Notes under the pieces: model-generated | What the model was told of the DNA's origin: nothing | The model's input: the letters and a program-made list of their open reading frames with translations, nothing else | Database searches by the model: none | Assembly: GCF_026586805.1 (NCBI RefSeq) | Contig: NZ_JAPFHA010000026.1 | Location: 1-64,000, forward strand | Reading direction: 5' to 3' | DNA: 64,000 nt | Origin: Niveibacterium sp. 24ML | GTDB lineage: Bacteria > Pseudomonadota > Gammaproteobacteria > Burkholderiales > Rhodocyclaceae | Shown: positions 18,601 through 27,915 of the stretch, piece after piece | Layout of the letters: every line of letters begins with the position of its first letter | Position numbering within the stretch: position 1 is the first letter of the stretch | Translations under genes and position numbers: made by a program

Positions 18601-21600
18601 ACGGTATCGTTACCGCCGTTCTCTGCCTCAATCGTTTGATCAGCGGAATCATCGACGATGTAGGTGTCGTCGCCATCCAGGCCTTCCATACGATCGGCAC
18701 CGGCTTGCCCGTCCAGCGTATTGGTCGAGTTGTTTCCGACCAACACGTTGTTCAGGCCATTACCGCTAGCGTCCAAGGCTGCGTCGCCCACCAGGATGAC
18801 ATGCTCAACGTTCGACGGTGCGGCGTAACTCACCGTCGAATACACGGTATCAATACCGGCGTCAGCGGCTTCAATCACCCGATCATTGGCGTTGTCGACG
18901 TAGTAGGTGTCATCACCGCGACCACCGGCCATCTCGTCAGCGCCGCTTCCGCCGTCGAGCAGATCGTTGCCCGCTTGGCCCAACAAACGATCGTCGCCGC
19001 CTTCGCCAAACAGGCCGCTGTCGACGGTATTGCCCTGGATCGTGTTTTGAAGGTTGTTGCCGAAGCCGGACACCGCCTCGCCCAACAAGATGAGGTTCTC
19101 TACGTGTTCATTGAGTTGATAGTCGACATAGGACCTCACCGCGTCGATGCCGCCATTGGCCACCTCAACGACAGTGTCCTCTCCGTAGTCGACGACATAA
19201 GTGTCATCACCGGCACCGCCCTCCATGTAGTCAGCGCTCCGGCCACCATTGAGCACGTTCGCCCCGGCGTTACCAATCAAATAGTTGCCTTGGTCATTGC
19301 CTGTGGCATCGATACTGGCATCACCGAGCAGCTCCACATTCTCAATGTTGTCCGGCGCGGAGAAGGACACAGAGGTACGAACGGTATCGACGCCCTCGCC
19401 CAGCGCTTCAACAACGACGTCCGAAGCGGAATCGACATAGTAGATGTCATCACCGCGACCACCCACAAGCCGATCAGCGCCTTCTCCGCCGTCCAACTCG
19501 TCGCTGCCGTCACCGGCGTAAATCACATCGTCGCCAGCCGCGCCACCCAGGTAGTTATCGCCATCATTGCCACGAATCACGTTGCTTAGATCATTGCCTG
19601 TACCGTTAACTGCGCCCTCACCGAGAACCAGCATCTCAAGGTTGGCGCCAAGCTGGTACGTGCCCAGCTTCGAGATGACCGCGTCAATGCCCTCCAAGGC
19701 CGCTTCAACGACGGTGTCTTCCACATGATCGACGACGTAAGTGTCGTTGCCGCGGCCGCCCTCCATGTAGTCAGCGCCTGCGCCGCCATCGAGAACGTTT
19801 GCCGCAGCGTTGCCAATCAGGCGATTGCCATATTGGTTGCCCGTCGCGTTGATCGCATCCAACCCGATCAGCGTCAGGTTCTCGACGTTGTCGTCCAACA
19901 CATAGGAAACACGGCTGCGAACCGTATCGGTGCCTTCGTACGCGTTCTCGCGAACCACATCGAGGTTCGTGTCGACGATGTAGGTGTCATCACCAGCACC
20001 ACCGACCAGTTCGTCGGCGCCAGCTCCGCCGTCCAGCGTGTCATTGCCGTTCAGGCCATACAGTGCGTTGTTCGCGTCGTTACCGATCAGAACGTTGTCC
20101 TCGGCGTTGCCGGTGCCGGATATGGCACCGGTGCCGGTCAGCGTAAGGTTTTCAACATTTGCGCTGCGGTTCGGATGTTCTGAGTCGGCGTAGAGGGCGT
20201 AGGAAATCGACGACCGAACGGTGTCTGTGCCGCCATCGGCGTCTTCGATGATCCGGTCGCCAGTCGAGTCGATGACGTAAAGATCATCCCCGTCGCCGCC
20301 ACGCATTTCGTCTTCACCCGCGCCGCCGTTCAGGATGTCCTTGCCGTCGCTGCCGCTGAGCTGGTCATTGCCGTCCAAGCCCCACAGTTCGTCGTCGCCA
20401 GCCTCACCGAACAATGCGTCCCAACCCTTTTCGCCGAACAACTTGTCGTTACCATCGTTGCCGGACAAGACGTCGTTACCGTCACCACCGGCAATGAAAT
20501 CATCGCCAGCCATCCCGAACACGACGTCGTTGCCGTCCTCCGCCATGATGAAATCGGCATCTTTGCCACCGATCACCATATCGTTGCCAGCGCCGGCATA
20601 GACGGTGTTCTCACCATCGCCAGCGAGCACGAGATCATTGTCGCGTCCGGTGTAGATAAGATCGTTGCCATCACCTGCGTCGACCATGTCATTTCCGCCG
20701 TCATCAGTGACGACGTCGTCTCCAGCGCCAAGGCGGTACTCGTCGTTGCTGGCGGTACCCAAGGCGAGATCTTTTCCATCCGTGCCGGTCAGCGAGAGAC
20801 CCTTGGTGCCCGTCGGAATCTGGACCACTTCGGTTGATCCATCGGCGCGCTTAACCTGGGTCTCGTTCTTGTAACGCAACGAAAAGTCGGCCATCGACAG
20901 CGTCGAACCGTCGGTCTTCGTAATCGTGCCAAGTCCGTGCACTGACTGACCATTGATGACGTCGAACTTGCCGTCGCTCGTCAGGCCGATTTGCGCAATC
21001 CCGAGATCGGACAACGAGCGGAACTCGCCAGCGTCGGTGACACCATTCGAGTTGGCGTCTTGCCACACACCGAACTTGGCCCACTTGTCGTCTGCCGCGG
21101 AGAAGACGCCATCCCCGTTCGTGTCGAATGCTCGCAGCCCCTCAAGGTCAGTCTGCGAGCCCGACTTGTAGCCAACGAAGGAAATCTCGTTGCCCTTGTC
21201 GATTTTCCCGTCACCGTCAATGTCGTAGGCGAGCAAGCCATCGCCAGGCGCGGTCCACGCCACGCGACGCCGCCATCCGTCACTATTGACGTCAAAGAAA
21301 ACGTTCGAATCGTCGACGTCAGTGAAGTGGAAACCGTCGCCATTGAGATCAATCGCGATCGGTTTCTTGGCGCCGGACTGCACGTCAGGGTTTGGACGGG
21401 GTCCGTAGCGTGTGACCTCGATGATTTGGTCGACGGACGTTCCGGTGTCGCTGTTGGTCACCCGAACGGTGACCGGAATTTTCTCGGACGTCTCATTCCG
21501 TGCATGGGTTTGCGTATCAACGTTGGTATTGACGATCTGGTCGTTGGCAATGTCTGCCTTCACGAACCGCCGGCCCTTGTATTCAAAGGTACCTGCGGTC

Positions 21601-24600
21601 GGATCCATCGCAAATTCGCCCAAACCCGTTGGCATGGCCACCACCTCATAGCGGTAGTGCCCATTCGGGTTATCGACGTCGTCCACCTGGATCTTGCCGG
21701 ATACGCCAGCTTCGCTTCCGACTACGACGTTGTGGTTACTGGTACCCGGTGCAGTCTTGCTAATTGCATAGTACTGACCGTTGAGTTCGATGATGCGGTT
21801 TCCGGAATAGAGCTGGGAGCCCGAAACCAGATCGCCGGGCTTGGAGTCAGGATATTTTCCGAGTTCCCCGACCGCTATGTCTGTGTCGGCGAACTCACCT
21901 GTAGGCGTCAACGTGTATTTGGTAATCTCGCCGTAATAGGGAGAAAACTCCTTAACCGTACCAACCTTGAGCTTCTGACCAATCACGGTCTGGTATGGCG
22001 TATAGAACGGGACCCCCTGATTGACGCGAGGTTCGCCCAGTTGTTCGATTGGTGGATTGGTCCCATAGGACGGAACCAGAACTACCTCGCGGTAAGTTCC
22101 CCAACCGTAGATATCCCGATTGGGAATATCAGGCGTGACGACGGCAGCATCATCCACCGGCACCACATTGATTTGTGCCGGCGCCAGTGTTGTCGAGCCG
22201 TCTGCGGCACGGACGGTGAGTTGCAGCGGAATGACACCGTTGAAGTTCGCGTCCGGGGTGAAATACGCTGCCGTCACCACCCCATTGGCATCGCGGTCCA
22301 AGCGCAAAACGCCGTGCCCTGACACGGTGACGTCGGTCAGTACGAGCCCGTCGTGCGAACCGTTGTAGGTCGTCCCGGCGAGCAGTAAAGGAGCAGTGAG
22401 CATGGATTCGATTCCGGCTTGATCGGCCCCACGAAGCGGGTTGCGCCCAGACTGATCGCCATCTTCGTATAGGTGTGCCTCAACAGCCTGCACTACGAAA
22501 CCCGAGCTGGGGCTGCCTCCTGTCCCACCGCCGGTACCGGAGCCACTCCCGGATCCGGTTCCACCGCCGTTATCGCCACCTGTGCCGGTACCACCGCCTG
22601 TTCCAGTGCCACCGCCTGTTCCAGTACCACCGCCTGTTCCAGTACCACCGCCCGTACCTGTGCCTCCGCCCGTGCCCGTGCCCGTGCCCGTGCCCGTGCC
22701 CGTGCCTGTGCCTGTGCCTGTGCCGCCACTTGTACCGCCACCGCCGGTGCCGCCCGAAACCGGGTTGCCAATCAGTGCGTAGCTTGTAACGACGAACTGG
22801 GTCTTTCCGTCCGTCCGTTCAATTTTGATGCCTAGCTCGGTTTGCGTGAAGCGCGTCCCGCTGTCCGAGGTCTCCAGGTCGGGCGACGCGATCGCTTGCA
22901 GGTGGCCGTCGCGGGTGAAGCGCCCCTGCGTGTAGTCAATTTCGGTAATCCCGAGTTCGGCGAGGGTCTTGATTTCGCCGGTTTCCTCGACGCCGTCTTC
23001 GTCGTCGAGCCAGACACGCAGTTGCTTGAACACCGGGTCATCGCTCGTAATGCGTCCGTCCCGATTCGCATCGACCCAGTCAAGCGACTTAAGTCCGCGG
23101 GCGTCGTCACCAACCTTGCCGTTGGAGAACATTTCGCGGCCGGACTCAATATCGCCGTTGGGGTTACGATCCAACACCAAGAGTCCGTCGCCCTTGGCAA
23201 CCCAACCGACTTGCTTCTCATAGCCACCGGAATCGTCCCAGTCGAACGTGACATCGACGTCGGCGTTCTTCTTGGTGTCGATCGTGTTGTTGCCGTTCAT
23301 GTCCAGCACGATCGGCCGGAAGTGGCCGATCGCCTTACCATTAGCGTCCACCTTGGCACCGAGACCCGCCTTCGCAGCGCGCTCCTCCTCGGTCAAGCCC
23401 GCGTTCGGGTCGCCATGTTGTTGCTGGATCTTCGCGGTATCCGCTTCCCACTTCAGACCCAATGCGCCACGTGAGAGCGCGGCATTGAGCATGTACTCAA
23501 CCATCGGCAGACGCAGGTTCGCGTCTGAGTAGTCCACCTTGAAACGCGACTCGTCTGAGCTGAACGCCAGCCCGTTATCGTCGTACCGGAGGAATGGGTA
23601 ACGCTGCGCACCCGTAGCCGGATCAACATCGACGATCGCATAGCCCTTGTCGTCCTGGCGCGATTCACGCCACGTGAGCGAGGGCATGCGTTGCGGGATG
23701 AGTGCCAGTGCGTTGTCACCGGTGCCGGACTGCGCAGCGAGGCTCTTCAGGTAATCAACAACAACGCCCAGCTGGCCTTTGACGCGATCGGGCCCCATCG
23801 CTTCGCCGACGGCGTCGACGGCAAGATTGCCGTTCTCGTCAAAACTCACGCGAGCAGTACCCCACGACTCGGGAGCCTCCTCGGTAACCGCCTTCACCAA
23901 CATATAGGCGGCATAGATCCAGCCGATGTAGGGCACGCCGATCATGGACAACGCGCCCACTGCGGCACCAGCGTAGTCACCGTTGGCAATGCTGACAACG
24001 ATGCCGACTACTGGGACGACGCCCACGCCACCTAGCGCCCCAGAGCCCGAGCCGTTGAGAACAGTCGCAAGCTCCGTGCTCACTTCACTCGCGACATCAG
24101 TCCCTACATACGCAAGATATGCGTTGTTTATCGCATTGACTGAATTGAGCGTGGAAGAAACTTGAGAAAGCGCGTCACCATTCTCAAACGCGTTCGCTAA
24201 GTTATATATGCTCAATATACCGTTTGCGATCGCGGCACTGCTGTTCAGATTCAGCCCGGGAAGGGGATTAGTGCCGTCCAGTTGAGAAATGTCGTTGATT
24301 ACCTTGATACCACTGACCACACTTGGGAGCGGATCACCGGACTTTATCGCGTTAACAAGGGCCGTCACATCGACCAGAAGCCGCTCAGTACGGTCAGTGA
24401 AATCAGCAACAGAACCACTTCCTAACCACCCAAGGTCGCCTGTGCTCGGCGTTGAGAACGCGTCTCTAATGACCGCTGCGGACCCATCGTCGGAGACTGC
24501 CACCGTTTCCCCGCGCCGAACCTCAACCATGGCATCTTCGCCAACGAGAAACCTACGACCAGAGTTCGGGTCAATTACGTCGTACTGCCCCATACCCAAG

Positions 24601-25346
24601 CTGCGCCAATACGAACCATCATCGCCACGCGTATACTTGGCACCGCCAAATTCAATGAACTCAGCTGCCGTTTGCTGAAATATATATGGATGTTCGGAAT
24701 CAAAGAACGTTCCTACACCATCGGTTCCTTGAGGAAATATATACGGGTGCTCTGCGTCGAAATAGGCGCTCCCGGGCCCCGAAGGCAATCCAGGATCCAC
24801 AAACTTCAGCGAATCAATAAGGGCAGCCGGCGCCATCTCGTTATCTAGCCCTGGCTCAATTTTTCCGCTAAAGTCATGCGGAGAAAGCCCCATTACCTCA
24901 CCCAGCGTTCTATACGCCGAGTTGCTGTTGACGGTCGGCGAGAATATATTGACGCCGCCCACTGGATAATCAATATCAAGTGCATTTAGTGCGGCTGCGG
25001 AATCAACCGCCGCTTTCCACCTTTGAAAGACATCGTCGTACGACCCTTCGAACTTTACGACTCCGTCTTGATCCGTATTTGAGTAAGCGGATCCATATGG
25101 GCGAGATCCAGTCGCAATAGCTACGTTCGGATCCAGTGCAAAGTGCCAGATCCTAAGCGAGTGATCATCTGAATATCCGATAGGGACCGGCTCATTAGTG
25201 GCTCTATCCGTAGCAAGCCCATGCAGTTCAGCAACGATTTTGCCCTCTGGATTTCGGAGCACCCAGAAATCGTGACTAATTCGGCTGAGTTTGGTACCAG
25301 CAATATCCAGCGACCTAGCTTCAATCTTCCACTTCCCATCACCCAC
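15666..25346 (-). CDS. Giant RTX calcium-binding exoprotein
   Basis: A 3226-residue type I secretion substrate without a Sec signal. The start is GTG at 25346, preceded by AGGGGG. In order: an N-terminal region with a repeated EHPYIF motif (about 190-225); hydrophobic glycine/alanine helices (430-482); a module shared with the nearby lipoprotein (550-855) holding DANRDGR-type calcium loops; a Gly/Thr linker (860-946); a cadherin-like part (960-1070); a second calcium-loop block with DLNGDGFHFTD and DIDGDGKID (1330-1490); RTX nonapeptides of the GGxGxDxLx type (1520-1685); twelve 81-residue units (1685-2725); more RTX repeats (2820-2985); and a C-terminal tail. It may be an adhesin or a pore-forming RTX protein; the acyltransferase neighbour favours the latter only weakly. 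Confidence 0.93.
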   Translation of the reverse strand: MGDGKWKIEARSLDIAGTKLSRISHDFWVLRNPEGKIVAELHGLATDRATNEPVPIGYSDDHSLRIWHFALDPNVAIATGSRPYGSAYSNTDQDGVVKFEGSYDDVFQRWKAAVDSAAALNALDIDYPVGGVNIFSPTVNSNSAYRTLGEVMGLSPHDFSGKIEPGLDNEMAPAALIDSLKFVDPGLPSGPGSAYFDAEHPYIFPQGTDGVGTFFDSEHPYIFQQTAAEFIEFGGAKYTRGDDGSYWRSLGMGQYDVIDPNSGRRFLVGEDAMVEVRRGETVAVSDDGSAAVIRDAFSTPSTGDLGWLGSGSVADFTDRTERLLVDVTALVNAIKSGDPLPSVVSGIKVINDISQLDGTNPLPGLNLNSSAAIANGILSIYNLANAFENGDALSQVSSTLNSVNAINNAYLAYVGTDVASEVSTELATVLNGSGSGALGGVGVVPVVGIVVSIANGDYAGAAVGALSMIGVPYIGWIYAAYMLVKAVTEEAPESWGTARVSFDENGNLAVDAVGEAMGPDRVKGQLGVVVDYLKSLAAQSGTGDNALALIPQRMPSLTWRESRQDDKGYAIVDVDPATGAQRYPFLRYDDNGLAFSSDESRFKVDYSDANLRLPMVEYMLNAALSRGALGLKWEADTAKIQQQHGDPNAGLTEEERAAKAGLGAKVDANGKAIGHFRPIVLDMNGNNTIDTKKNADVDVTFDWDDSGGYEKQVGWVAKGDGLLVLDRNPNGDIESGREMFSNGKVGDDARGLKSLDWVDANRDGRITSDDPVFKQLRVWLDDEDGVEETGEIKTLAELGITEIDYTQGRFTRDGHLQAIASPDLETSDSGTRFTQTELGIKIERTDGKTQFVVTSYALIGNPVSGGTGGGGTSGGTGTGTGTGTGTGTGTGTGGGTGTGGGTGTGGGTGTGGGTGTGGGTGTGGDNGGGTGSGSGSGTGGGTGGSPSSGFVVQAVEAHLYEDGDQSGRNPLRGADQAGIESMLTAPLLLAGTTYNGSHDGLVLTDVTVSGHGVLRLDRDANGVVTAAYFTPDANFNGVIPLQLTVRAADGSTTLAPAQINVVPVDDAAVVTPDIPNRDIYGWGTYREVVLVPSYGTNPPIEQLGEPRVNQGVPFYTPYQTVIGQKLKVGTVKEFSPYYGEITKYTLTPTGEFADTDIAVGELGKYPDSKPGDLVSGSQLYSGNRIIELNGQYYAISKTAPGTSNHNVVVGSEAGVSGKIQVDDVDNPNGHYRYEVVAMPTGLGEFAMDPTAGTFEYKGRRFVKADIANDQIVNTNVDTQTHARNETSEKIPVTVRVTNSDTGTSVDQIIEVTRYGPRPNPDVQSGAKKPIAIDLNGDGFHFTDVDDSNVFFDVNSDGWRRRVAWTAPGDGLLAYDIDGDGKIDKGNEISFVGYKSGSQTDLEGLRAFDTNGDGVFSAADDKWAKFGVWQDANSNGVTDAGEFRSLSDLGIAQIGLTSDGKFDVINGQSVHGLGTITKTDGSTLSMADFSLRYKNETQVKRADGSTEVVQIPTGTKGLSLTGTDGKDLALGTASNDEYRLGAGDDVVTDDGGNDMVDAGDGNDLIYTGRDNDLVLAGDGENTVYAGAGNDMVIGGKDADFIMAEDGNDVVFGMAGDDFIAGGDGNDVLSGNDGNDKLFGEKGWDALFGEAGDDELWGLDGNDQLSGSDGKDILNGGAGEDEMRGGDGDDLYVIDSTGDRIIEDADGGTDTVRSSISYALYADSEHPNRSANVENLTLTGTGAISGTGNAEDNVLIGNDANNALYGLNGNDTLDGGAGADELVGGAGDDTYIVDTNLDVVRENAYEGTDTVRSRVSYVLDDNVENLTLIGLDAINATGNQYGNRLIGNAAANVLDGGAGADYMEGGRGNDTYVVDHVEDTVVEAALEGIDAVISKLGTYQLGANLEMLVLGEGAVNGTGNDLSNVIRGNDGDNYLGGAAGDDVIYAGDGSDELDGGEGADRLVGGRGDDIYYVDSASDVVVEALGEGVDTVRTSVSFSAPDNIENVELLGDASIDATGNDQGNYLIGNAGANVLNGGRSADYMEGGAGDDTYVVDYGEDTVVEVANGGIDAVRSYVDYQLNEHVENLILLGEAVSGFGNNLQNTIQGNTVDSGLFGEGGDDRLLGQAGNDLLDGGSGADEMAGGRGDDTYYVDNANDRVIEAADAGIDTVYSTVSYAAPSNVEHVILVGDAALDASGNGLNNVLVGNNSTNTLDGQAGADRMEGLDGDDTYIVDDSADQTIEAENGGNDTVVSSVSLHLADNIETLRLSGIAAIDGSGNTLDNLIVGNDAANRLDGGSGADTMVGGRGDDVYVVDSVFDKTIEREGEGRDTVISSVSWTLGDNLERLELVGAAAIDATGNALDNDLVGNSAGNVLDGGVGADRMLGGAGDDIYYVDNLGDQVIEAAGNGLDTVIASVSYVAPDAVENVVLTGLAPIDATGNVLDNELVGNNAANRLDGGLGADRMVGQGGDDTYIVDNAGDTTVEVPDGGTDTVVASISFALTDNVENLTLTGTNAIDGTGNTLDNRIVGNDAANVLDGGAGADLLIGGAGDDAYIVDRANDQTIELAGAGVDTVKSSVDWTLAENIERLVLTGSNAINGLGNTLDNVLLGNAAANVLNGGVGADSMSGGEGDDTYFVDNAGDQIIELLGSGKDSVRSTVSYVLPENVENLLLLGMGDISATGNGLDNTLTGNGGRNSLFGGAGNDLLYGGQGNDELDGGVGNDTYVFGRGDGRDLVRDASGDDTVTLGAGLDLSTLAGRSFAVGNERHVFVSVLDAQGNEQAGQGLDIVLNADGSSPIERFVTATGQALTLDSLLVRATTLNGGNGNDLLYGDRNDNTIYAGNGRDTVFARSGNDVVYGSNQEDRLFGEGGNDWIDGGNDSDELWGGGGKDTLIGSNGRDRLFGGDGDDSLDGGNDSDLLASGDGDDRLVGDNGVDILVAGAGNDLIDAGNDSDFIDAGDGADTISAGYGSDFIAAGRGNDVIDAGGDQNIIAFNRGDGADVLKMGTWQADTLSLGGGVRYADLALQKAGNDLILSVGGTDRITLKDWYVGYSGKGVSRLQIVTSANGGDYQATSNERLVNREVVAFDFQRIVADFDAARVKNPSLSSWNVTTASLLSAYQMGTNRRSDDYDAAYDYATTGSFKMTDAGAISGWGDGCGRRGTATPVPEVLDAWTALRAGFDMAIAVGNAGLPSSETSHLESIAGSQLFSSLLASGKLPIGQPSQKL
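17170..20290 (-). repeat. Twelve tandem units of about 243 bp within the RTX gene
   Basis: Each unit encodes an RTX pair followed by a DDTYxVD strand, a short acidic linker, a TVxSSVSYxL strand, a VENLxLTG strand, an AIDATGNxLDN turn and LxGNxAANxLDGG. Spacing between YxVD motifs is typically 81 residues. Twelve YxVD-type motifs are present, from LYVIDSTGD to TYFVDNAGD. The units are diverged rather than identical, so this is an old array. A few units are longer because they carry extra RTX nonapeptides. Confidence 0.85.
22508..22762 (-). repeat. Gly/Thr-rich low-complexity linker in the RTX gene
   Basis: The coding strand is a run of GGT/GGC and ACN codons encoding alternating (GT)n and (GTGG)n, about 85 residues. 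It joins the N-terminal module to the cadherin-like part. Such tracts act as flexible linkers, are prone to slippage, and in principle offer Thr sites for O-glycosylation. Confidence 0.85.
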
Positions 25347-25518
25347 GTCAAACCCCCTATCTCTATATGTAGCAGAGAATCTCTAGCAACTCGATTAAAA
25401 TGGCGTCATCAATATGGCGTAGCGAGACTCCACATGCACACAAACGCGTGTGCGCCGATTTAGCCGAGACGCAAGAAACGACGCCACATAACAGAACACG
25501 CTCGCCAACGAATTATAA

Positions 25519-25995
25519 CTAGTCAAAAATCTCATCTTTCCCAGTAAACTGAACTACGGCGACCGAGACGGATTCCAGCTTATCGCCCTTGTATTCCAGT
25601 TTGTAAGCAATGACCGCATGATCGTCCCTCCAGAGATTTGACACCCCAGAAGAACGCCAGTACTTCCATCGGTAAGTCACTACGCACGTATCGACTTCTT
25701 GAGCAAGGAGCACACATCGCCCACCGATGGATTTCGCCAGATCTCCAATCTGCGCCCTCTCCATTGAGGACAAAAGGCGATAAGTATCCGATCTCAATAT
25801 TGAAATGGGGATATCAGAATTCCATGATCGCACCCAGATCTTTATCGGCTTGGAAAATGCATCATCCCCCAAACTAGAGAAGTCATGCCCTCTCTTTGGA
25901 GCAATGGAGCACCCAGATGCAAGAGCGGCCGCAATTACGAACAAGAGACGAAGTAGTGCCCGCCGCGCAAAGTCCGTACGAGATACTGCAGTCAT
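25519..25995 (-). CDS. Small lipoprotein, unknown function
   Basis: A 158-residue protein with an arginine-rich N-terminus, a hydrophobic stretch and the lipobox LASGC (Cys29), so it should be lipidated. The mature part has IWVRSWNSDIPISILRSDTY and GRCVLLAQEVDTCVVTYRWK, with two cysteines that could pair. The family is not recognised. It sits 170 bp upstream of the giant RTX gene in the same direction, and its ATG overlaps the stop of a 75-residue frame by 4 nt (ATGA). Confidence 0.65.
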   Translation of the reverse strand: MTAVSRTDFARRALLRLLFVIAAALASGCSIAPKRGHDFSSLGDDAFSKPIKIWVRSWNSDIPISILRSDTYRLLSSMERAQIGDLAKSIGGRCVLLAQEVDTCVVTYRWKYWRSSGVSNLWRDDHAVIAYKLEYKGDKLESVSVAVVQFTGKDEIFD

Positions 25996-26219
25996 TTCTT
26001 ACTCCAAAACGAATTTTTCAAACCATTACGCCGTGGTTCAAGAAGAGCAAAAAATGGATGCACAGGTAATGGGGTTGGCTCAAATTCCAAAACTGGAGCG
26101 GCAACACCCCTTAACAATCCAGTTTTCATCATTGCCTTCGTAACTGCAAAGGACTCTTTACCAGGCAGCAGCATGGCAAGCACTGCCATACGGAGCGCAG
26201 CGGCAGAGCCCAGAACCAA
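25992..26219 (-). CDS. Possible small ORF coupled to the lipoprotein
   Basis: A 75-residue frame with a hydrophobic start (SAAALRMAVLAMLLPG) and a Pro-rich middle. Its stop overlaps the start of the next lipoprotein by ATGA, which hints at coupling. No family resemblance and no strong ribosome site were seen, so it could be a chance frame. Confidence 0.3.
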   Translation of the reverse strand: MVLGSAAALRMAVLAMLLPGKESFAVTKAMMKTGLLRGVAAPVLEFEPTPLPVHPFFALLEPRRNGLKNSFWSKK

Positions 26220-26660
26220 ACTAAAAACTTACTTCGTCATAGTTTTCCAGCCATCTTTTCGAACGTCATTGATCAACCACTTGCCGTAAACTGTTCAGAA
26301 TGCAGGCATCAACGCCCACATAACCGAATACACGAATCTATTGGTGTCGCCAGTGAACCCACCTTGAATAGTGACGAGGTCAATCTGTGGCACTAGAGCG
26401 GCCACCCAATCACGTAGGGGCGCAACTTAGGCGGGTCTCTCAGAGCTGACAATTGAGCAGTGAGCGTCGTTATTGGCAAACTGAGATATGGCACCCCGCA
26501 AAGCCCCCCCGGCAGGGCTGAGAATCGCAGCAACTAGATCGATGCCCTTCTGGTTTTCGTTCCCGTTCGGTGAAAGCCCGCTTCCCACAGCCCTGTCACA
26601 CTTGCACACGAGTCGAACGTGCACACACAGCTAGGACGAAGCGCCTTTCGCCCTAGGCAC
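26220..26660. other. Gap without supportable gene in the secretion locus
   Basis: The 441 bp between the RTX-related lipoprotein and the following small frames contain only short frames without motifs. No strong hairpin with a T-run was noted. The gap may hold a promoter for the RTX section of the locus. Confidence 0.4.
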
Positions 26661-27890
26661 CTACAACCCGCAGTACTTCACCGCCTGCGTCACAGCGACG
26701 TCGCTGTCTAGTCCGGTTACGAACGCCTGCGCACCAGAGGTGCATGCGACCTTGTAGCCCAAGTTGGTGCGCGTCAGGCGAAAGCCGCGCGCATCGCTCG
26801 TGTCAAGCGTCGGCGACAGCATCATGCTGGTCCTGCCATTGCGCACGGCACTCGAGGCGGCGATGCCGATTTCAGTAACTCCCTGTTCAGCGAGTGTTGT
26901 GACTTCGCCAAGATCGACTTCACCGTTGCCGTTGTCGATCCAGACCCGCAGCCACGCAAACGCCGGATCGCTCGCATCGAGCCGGCCATCCCGGTTGGCG
27001 TCCAACCAGTCAAGCGCGGGGACACCCTTGATACTGTTGTCGACGTTTACGTTGGAAAACAGCTCGCGGCTGTTGGTAACGGTAGCGTCAGCGTTGAGGT
27101 CGATCACCAGCAGGCCATCACCCGCAGCGATCCAGCCCGAATGGCGCAGAAAGCCATCCTCATTCCAGTCAAAGAAGACCTTGCTATCTGCTGCACTAAG
27201 GGTAGTGGCGGCACCATCGCCGTTCAGGTCAATCACGATCGGCTTGAAGCTGCCACCGGTGCCGATCAAACCACGGCGTGCAGCGCGCTCTTCTTCCGTG
27301 AGTCCAGCGAGCACATCGCCCGATGCGAATTGAATCCGCGCCGTATCGGCTTCCCATGCCAAGCCCACGGCACCACGCAGGGTGGCTGACTGGAGCAGGT
27401 ACTGCGCCATGGTTTGAGCCAGATCCGGATTGCTCAGATCAACCGTAAATTGGTTTTTGTTGGCACTGAAGGCAAGCCCGACATCGTCGTAGCGCAGGTA
27501 GGGATAGCGTGTCTGGGCGGTGCGCACCTCAATTGACTCGATTGCGAAACCTGGGTCACCTGCCCGCGATTCACGCCACGTCAGACGCGGCATGCGCTGC
27601 ACGATCATCGCGTGTGGGGCGGCACCAAGACCAGCAGTGACGTCTGCGTCGGCAATTCGCTGCTGCAGATTCGCCAGCAAGGCCTGCATGGGGGGCCGGG
27701 TTTTCTCCTGTACCAGGGCGCCGCCGGTGGTGTGGACTTCAACTTGCCCGCTGGCACCAACGCTCAGGCTGGCCGTACCTTCTTGGATCGGGTCACTGCC
27801 GTCTGCGCCACCGCCACCGCCGCCGCAGGCGGCAAGCACGGACAGTAGCAGCACACTGATTGCGGTATTGAAAGTGCGGGACGTTTTCAT
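26661..27890 (-). CDS. Lipoprotein paralogous to the N-terminal module of the RTX protein
   Basis: A 409-residue protein with signal peptide and lipobox (LLSVLAAC, then a Gly run). From about residue 93 to 397 it matches the RTX protein at 550-855 motif by motif: QRMPRLTWRES, RYPYLRYDDVGLAFS, GLAWEADTARIQ, LTEEERAARRGL, PIVIDLNGDG, GWIAAGDGLLVIDLN, LDWLDANRDGRLDASDP and RVWIDNGNGEVDLGEV. DxNxDG loops suggest calcium binding. The start at 27890 gives a clean signal peptide. The protein likely stays at the outer membrane while its paralogue module is exported, and it might act as an anchor or an assembly partner (inference). Confidence 0.88.
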   Translation of the reverse strand: MKTSRTFNTAISVLLLSVLAACGGGGGGADGSDPIQEGTASLSVGASGQVEVHTTGGALVQEKTRPPMQALLANLQQRIADADVTAGLGAAPHAMIVQRMPRLTWRESRAGDPGFAIESIEVRTAQTRYPYLRYDDVGLAFSANKNQFTVDLSNPDLAQTMAQYLLQSATLRGAVGLAWEADTARIQFASGDVLAGLTEEERAARRGLIGTGGSFKPIVIDLNGDGAATTLSAADSKVFFDWNEDGFLRHSGWIAAGDGLLVIDLNADATVTNSRELFSNVNVDNSIKGVPALDWLDANRDGRLDASDPAFAWLRVWIDNGNGEVDLGEVTTLAEQGVTEIGIAASSAVRNGRTSMMLSPTLDTSDARGFRLTRTNLGYKVACTSGAQAFVTGLDSDVAVTQAVKYCGL

Positions 27891-27915
27891 GGTGCGTGAT
27901 CGATAGAGAAAGGGG

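Noticed and set aside
17170-20290. CRISPR-like periodic array
   Set aside because: The repeat units are diverged coding repeats of 243 bp without short identical repeats and spacers.
16300-24700. Plus-strand frames of 150-440 residues opposite the RTX gene
   Set aside because: They mirror the repeat structure of the RTX coding strand and contain no independent motifs.
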